This document shows, piece after piece, positions 58,921 to 64,000 of a DNA stretch of 64,000 nucleotides. This DNA is from Symsagittifera roscoffensis (lineage: Eukaryota; Xenacoelomorpha; Acoela; Convolutidae): NCBI RefSeq assembly GCF_963678635.1, contig NC_087065.1:7897209-7961208 (forward strand). Reading direction: 5' to 3'. Positions within the stretch are counted from its first letter, which is position 1. The number at the start of each line of letters is the position of its first letter. The notes beneath the pieces are model-generated. The model ran no database searches and was not told the DNA's origin. It worked only from the letters and a program-made list of their open reading frames with translations. Both the position numbers and the translations under genes were made by a program.

Positions 58921-61900
58921 ATGGCTGCCCCGGGCGAAGATGAGCTAAAGATGCCTTTTGTGGTGGTGCGCTTTGGAGGTAAGATTAGAAAACTACAAAA
59001 AAAATTGTTTCCAGACATATTTTCAGACATATAATTAGAGAATTTTATTTACTGCGTCGCAGTCTGATTATGCTGTTCATTTGACCATTTTTTGAAAACT
59101 GTTTCAAACTAATAATGCAGTTCCTAACATTTCGATTTTGTGACATATCCTCAAAAACAGGGGATACTTTGAAAATTTTTTAAATTTTTCAAGGTGGTCC
59201 GAACTTTCTGTGCAACTAACACAGCAACCGTTTATTCTCAATAAAATTATCAATTTGGTTTTAAATTTTTTCACTAAAAAACTTAATGAAGAAAAATGTT
59301 GGTATTTGAGTTTCACTTTTTCGTTCCGATCAAAGAAAAAAATTTTAAATTGCACGCTCATTTTTTTTGGTTTCTTTCCAATTTATGATGTGTATAACGA
59401 TAAGAAAATGATAAATTTTTGTAACAAGATGGGCTCGGCATGGGGGGTTTCAGATGGAAAAAGCCCTTTATTGGTTTGTCTTTTTGTTTGTTTGTTTGTT
59501 TTTGTGTTTGTGTTTAGACAACAAAGAGCTGATGGCCAACACTGACTGCATGGTGTGCAATTTGGTGGATTATCTGAAAATACACACAGAAAACTACGAG
59601 TGTGAGTATAGATGGAGACACTAGATACAAATCCCCGCCCTTTTATTTGATTAATTCAACAGCATAGCGTAAACAAAACCCCCTTTGGACTGGTAGGAAG
59701 ACTTCGTTTTGTATTTTTGAAATAAATACAAAACCAAGCAAAAACAACTCCCCTTTGAAGTTGGTTTTGAGTTTTTTTATATAAGATTTCGGTTTTTTGA
59801 TTTGCTTTGAATTAGAATAAAACATCAGAAAAATGAAAAAATAAAAAGATTTTTCAATCAAAATATTAGAGCAATAAAAAAGATCTAGTGGGTGCCAAGG
59901 ATCTCCGGTTCCCGAGGGTAGAGCGTGTCACTCTATCCGCTACTAATACAAGTACCAAGTACCATACGAGTGCTCTTCGTATGTTTTTTGACAGTTGAAT
60001 TGGACTTGGCGAGTGAACAGGGGGAGCTTCGGGGCATCAGTCAGGAGGGGAGGTACTTCGAACAGGCCGCCCAGTTCCTGCAGGACAGAGAATCACTTGT
60101 CTTAGTCAGGGTCGAAAGTGAGTCCCAGTCACTCCCCCCTCTCGTCTGAACTGCTTTTAATATACTCTTTCAAATTGTGGTAGTTTTCTATATTGTTTGC
60201 GCAGTTTTCTGTGTTTTCGAGAACTCTTAAGCAATTTTAACTTAGGCATTTTTTCTATTTTTGACTTAAAATAATCGTTTTTGGTTCAATTTTGAAACTC
60301 AAGTTTTGCCTTGTATCATTGTTGCCGATAGATTAGGATGACGGTAAGAACGCTGACTCAATTTGCCTTTTAGCGCGTTAGGTTTTGTTTCCTTTTAAGG
60401 AATGGGTGAGCAGATGAAGAATAAAGTGAGGTATCTTCCACTCTTGAATGACTCTTTGATCATCAACGCCGCATTCCTCAGTGAGTTTGAACCCTATACT
60501 TTAACCCCATAGTGACGTACACAAAATGTGTTCAGAAAGTTGAGGGGGCGTTGTTTTCAGTTTTTGTTTTCAGCCTAATGGTCAATCTACTCGTTTGCTC
60601 AAGGTTTGAACGAGTATATTAAAATTAGGTAACTTTCGGTCAATCTTTAAACAACTTTGGTTACACCTGTATACAAAAAAGATTACCCGAAAAAACCAGG
60701 AAGCCATAGACCTATTAAATCTTGGGGCAATGTCATAAGTTTTTGAAATACTTTTATATAAGCAAATGAAAGAGTACCTCCTGAAGGATGATCCTTTAAG
60801 TAAGCAACAATCTGGTTTCCGAGCAGCATATTCAACCATAGATGCCATAGATGCACTATTATACTGTTCTGAATCATTTCGAAAATCAATTCATAATAAC
60901 AAAATTGTTGATGCCGCCCTTTTTGATCTCTCAAAGGTATTTGACTCCATCAACCACAATTTTCTACAACTAAAAATTGAAAACATAAGTTTTTTCAAAA
61001 GGTTCCACTGATCTGATTGAAAATTTTGTGAGCAATACACAGCAAAAAACCGTACTTAATAATAGCAAATCATATTGGATTAATCTATTTCAAGACGGTC
61101 CGCAATTTATAATCCTTAGACTACTCATTTTTAACTTATACACAACTGATCTGAACCAAAAATTACCAAAATATAGCAGAGTCGTTCAATACGCGAATGA
61201 TACAATGCTCTTTGTTGATAACCAAAATGCCGAAATAGCTATCAGTCAACTTGAAATCAACAATCAACTAGTTTTTAAATTCAAACTTTTTTCCTAACAA
61301 ATTGCGTCGAAAAAATCATACTCCTCAAAAAAAACAGAATTGTTTCAGAAAAATGAAATTAAAAATACTCAGAAGTCAGAATAGTTTTTGAAATTTTTTT
61401 CAATATCGTATTTCTAAAACAATCATGTTTTTGTTTATCTGAGGATTAAGGTTTTTTCGACGCAATTTGTTTGTATAAAAGTTTTTTTTTATGACCTTTA
61501 ATTTTCTTTATAGGGCAGCCGGAACTTTGAAAGATTCACAGCGACACTCTCAATTTTAATTGCTTACCTCATAGCATTTGAATTTTTACTTAACATTTAA
61601 AAAACAACCCAGAAAAAAAAGAATAACAAATTTAATTTGCAGGTTGTCTCCTGTAAAAGCAAAACAAAAAAAGAATCCCTTGATCTAAACAAATGAAAAA
61701 TTACTGCTTTTCTGAAAAATTTATAGTGTCTCTGCAAAATAATATCACCACATGGTCATCATGTGGCCTTTTATGCATTTTACTAAATATTGATAATAAC
61801 AAAATGGCACTTTTATTTTCTTAGTTTGAAGTTGTGTAGAGAGTTACTGCATGCAACATGCAACTCTTGTTTCTAAAATAAACGAATAAAATTGAAAACA

Positions 61901-62641
61901 ATAGCTTAAATCAATTTTACCTACACCAAGAAAAATGTTCCGATTGAAAATGTTTTTTCAATTGTTTCCGATTTTTTTTAGCAGCAGCAGTCCGGTATTT
62001 ATGCTTGTTTTCCACCAGGAGCGGATCTAGGTTTTTCTCGAGGGGGGCGGATCTTTTTTTTAGGTCAACCAAATTGATTTTCCGAGCTGTCCTAAAGCAC
62101 TAAAAAGACTGTTTTGGCCAAAGTTTCTGCGCGGCAGGCAAATTTTTGAAAAACAGGTCAGAAAAGCCGTTTTAGGGCACTTTTTGCAAAATTTTGACAA
62201 AAAACGCGTTTTTTGGCGCACGCTCCACCTCAAAAAATAGTTAAAAAAATAGTATATTGGCGCCTAAGGCGCCTTTAGAAAAATTTTTGGGTCGGTCGGC
62301 CAAAATGGGTTTCTTAAAAAGTACCAAACGATAACCCTTTGGGTCGGCAGGGGGTCGAATCCCTGAGAGAAGGAAGCGTCAGCCCCCCCCCCCCTAAATC
62401 CGCCCCAGTTTTCCATTAATAATAATAAAAGTAGTGTGATTTTAAAACAAAGCGTTTTTAATTTCCTGTTTATTTTGTTGAAGCAAATTTGGCCAAACAA
62501 GGACCTGACAGTCGGAAGAATTACAGGGCGGGCAAGTACCATCTGCCCTTGGAGGGTGGGAAGGAGAGGGATTCGAGTAAGGAGAACGACAAGCAGAGAA
62601 AGACACCCAAAAGCAGGGAGAGACAGACCAGGAATAACTGA
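58921..62641 (+). CDS. CXorf65/C22orf15-like protein, 161 aa, five exons
   Basis: Exons: 58921-58978, 59518-59601, 59995-60117, 60400-60480 and 62502-62641. All introns have GT donors (GTAAGA, GTGAGT, GTGAGT, GTGAGT) and AG acceptors, all are in phase 1, and the frame is open from ATG to TGA 62639-62641 (486 nt in all). The product starts MAAPGEDELKMPFVVVRFGD, continues with NTDCMVCNLVDYLK and FELDLASEQGELRGI, then LVLVRVE and VRYLPLLNDSLI, and ends in a basic Lys/Arg/Ser-rich tail that opens with RPDSRKN. The order of hydrophobic blocks and the length fit the small ubiquitin-like-start family of human CXorf65 and C22orf15, whose function is not established. The last acceptor has a weak pyrimidine tract, but phase and the tail support it. 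Confidence 0.8.
59104..59517. other. Intron 1 remainder, no element recognised
   Basis: Intron 1 (58979-59517) is AT-rich and ends in a GTTT microsatellite (gtttgtttgtttg near 59486) that serves as its pyrimidine-rich tract. The frames in it are not supported as genes. Confidence 0.5.
59885..59945 (-). repeat. tRNA-derived SINE-like fragment in intron 2
   Basis: On the minus strand, tagcggatagagtgacacgc looks like a pol III A box and gggaaccggagatcc like the region leading to a B box. Similar arrangements occur in tRNA-derived SINEs. Only about 60 bases are recognisable. Confidence 0.3.
60640..61300 (+). mobile_element. Non-LTR retrotransposon (LINE) reverse-transcriptase fragment
   Basis: The pieces TPVYKKDYPKKPGSHRPI, SKQQSGFRAAYSTIDAI and ALFDLSKVFDSINHNFL, then FNLYTTDLNQKLPKYS and QYANDTMLFVDNQ follow the RT motif order of jockey/CR1/L2-like LINEs. 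Several stops and frame changes are present, and the catalytic FADD/YADD box reads YAND, so it is dead. It lies in intron 4 of the host gene in sense orientation. Confidence 0.85.
62015..62407. mobile_element. hAT-like MITE, copy 2
   Basis: Same family and orientation as copy 1: starts ccaggagcggatctagg and ends aaatccgcccca. A perfect 8-bp duplication gttttcca flanks it (62007-62014 and 62408-62415). Inside, shared segments include aggtcaaccaaa and attttccgagct. It lies in intron 4, only about 95 bp from the last exon. Confidence 0.88.
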
Positions 62642-63344
62642 ACGGGGGGGGGGCAGATCTAGTTAACTATCCCCCCTTGTCTCCTGTTGCTTAATCGCAT
62701 CTCTAAATATTTTTTTATCTATTGTTACAAGAGATTCGTTACAGGGTACAAAATTCACGGATGCTTACCCGTTAGAATAGTTCCTTAAATGAGCGGCAAT
62801 TATTTATTATAAGATTCCATAGGGGGAATGGGGGATAATTAACCACGAAAATTGAAATTCTAGTGTTTTTATTGCGTGCTCTTACTAATACCGTAGATTT
62901 CAGAGTTATATTTAGTTTAATTTAATACACTTAGCATGAAAGTTTACGTGAAGTTGTTTCTTCTAACTTTTTCATGATGTGCCGTCTCGATTGCGAAACT
63001 TGAGGGCGTTCAGCAAAGCCGATGTGCAACAGTGCCGAAACTGAAAATATGATCAACTAAGCTGAAATATGAAGGATATTTGAAAAATGTAAGTTCTGTT
63101 TGCAAATTATTCGCAATTTGCTTGAATTCGTGTCTTGTTTTGGAGCAAAACCGAGAAGAAAAATTGACGTTGCTGAGTTATAATTGTTTCTTCAGAAAAA
63201 TTTATGACGCCGCAATTGGTAAATTTTGTTGTTGACTTGGGGTGGTTTTTTTATTCAGACCAATTCGCAAAATTCTTCCCCTCGTGTATCGCTACTTGCA
63301 TCTTCGTGGCCCCAGATGGTTGCGCTCATCACTAGACAACCCTG

Positions 63345-63500
63345 ACTTATAATATGCCGAAAAACTCTCAACAATAGACTAACGTGACTACAGCGCTAGG
63401 ATACTTTAATGCTGCAAATTTAAAGCGCGTTTTTTACGCGTGCTGAATTATCCCCCAACGCAAATTTGTTCCAATTCAATTGACGCAGGCTACTTGATCT
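63345..63500 (-). repeat. Diverged inverted copy of part of the array beta block
   Basis: Read on the minus strand, it has ttgaattggaacaa, ggggataatt, gcgcg, gcattaaagtatc and acgttagtctattgttgag in the same order and spacing as beta near 46980-47095 (ttgaattgggaacaa, gcgggataattt, gcgcg, gcatcaaagtatc and acattagtctattattgag). Thus part of beta is a dispersed repeat. Confidence 0.7.
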
Positions 63501-63855
63501 TATTATTAATTCCATCCACGATTCTTAATATTCAGCTTAAAATAAATAGTTTGTCAATATTTCATTAGCCAAAAAACATTCGTGACCATTTATGGACAGT
63601 CGGAGCACTCAGGGGTTTGCCGTACTTGATACGAGTAGTCTTGCTTGTTTAACATGCGGCATCAAACAAAATGGCTTTTTTTGACTTTTCAACAAAGTAA
63701 ACAGGAAATACTACCTTTTTCTACGTTTAACTAGCGACTTTCTGGACCGTGGTGGAACTCAAAATCATCGGCGTGACTACAGAAATTTGATCGCGCCATC
63801 TAATTTGTGCGATCGAATTTAATCGATATTCAAATTGTGGCCCGTACCAAACCGA

Positions 63856-64000
63856 GGCTGTTTTGTTAGATACAAAACGTATATAGATCATCTAGCCAAA
63901 ATTTCTCGTATTTTAGCCCAGTCAAAAGGCTGTTTTTTTAGATAGAAAACGTATATAGATTATCTAGCCAAGTTTTTTCGTATTTTAACGCAGTCAAAAG
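63856..64000 (+). repeat. 72-bp tandem repeat, two copies, cut by the window end
   Basis: ggctgttttgttagatac... at 63856 and ggctgtttttttagatag... at 63928 run parallel through cgtatatagat, tctagcca and cagtcaaaag. More copies may follow outside the window. Confidence 0.85.

Larger units (their letters stand above)
62642..64000. other. Non-coding right end of the window
   Basis: Holds the 3' region of the host gene; no AATAAA directly follows the stop. The pair gggggataatt (62831) and aattatccccc (63447) is inverted, but is explained at its right side by the repeat copy below. No further gene is supported. Confidence 0.45.

Noticed and set aside
62264-62542. Minus-strand ORF across MITE copy 2
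   Set aside because: It is made largely of the MITE sequence and runs over the last exon of the real gene on the other strand.

Overview
The window is nuclear DNA from a metazoan, most likely an aquatic invertebrate; the species cannot be read from the sequence. The reasons are a five-exon gene at the right end with GT-AG introns whose product matches the animal CXorf65/C22orf15 family, a Polinton (Maverick/adintovirus-type) element, a Ty3/gypsy-like provirus with an env gene, LINE and SINE-like debris, and MITEs. Most of the window is AT-rich and made of mobile DNA.

Layout. (1) 1-3314: a GC-richer stretch with one long decayed coding region whose open frame jumps several times; I do not recognise the product. 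(2) 3315-6561: non-coding, with short repeats and a possible LINE scrap. (3) About 6562-22130: a Polinton. A protein-primed family B DNA polymerase is read leftwards. Nearly everything else is read rightwards: small proteins, two proteins that may be PC4-like, a membrane protein, an A32/FtsK-type packaging ATPase, a retrovirus-type integrase, a penton-like minor capsid protein, a basic pVI/pX-like protein, the major capsid protein, a Cys-rich membrane protein with a likely intron, and an adenain-type protease that runs into a 200-N gap. The polymerase, ATPase, integrase, capsid gene and one small gene carry stops or frameshifts, so this is a decaying endogenous copy. (4) 22331-24815: a partial minus-strand reading frame beside the gap, unassigned DNA, and a good minus-strand terminal exon of an unknown host gene.

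(5) 24816-43852: a 19-kb LTR retrotransposon with about 829-bp LTRs that differ at only about six sites. Inside are gag with a zinc knuckle, pol (protease, RT, RNase H, integrase), a small two-helix membrane ORF, a proline-rich ORF without an ATG, an env-like glycoprotein gene, and a further long decayed accessory coding region followed by a well-formed intron. The coding parts have many stops and frameshifts despite the similar LTRs. (6) 44123-56119: a tandem array of four roughly 2.95-kb units with nested sub-duplications. (7) 56120-58920: unique DNA with a small palindromic MITE and a hAT-like MITE. (8) 58921-62641: the complete CXorf65-like host gene; its introns hold a LINE fragment, a second copy of the hAT-like MITE and a SINE-like piece. 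(9) 62642-64000: non-coding, with a diverged inverted copy of part of the array unit and a 72-bp tandem repeat cut by the window end.

The Polinton genes would together replicate (PolB), integrate (integrase) and package DNA (ATPase, capsid proteins, protease), while the provirus would copy itself through RNA and may once have made enveloped particles. Neither looks autonomous now. Family assignments are made by eye from motifs and gene order; no database search was possible.
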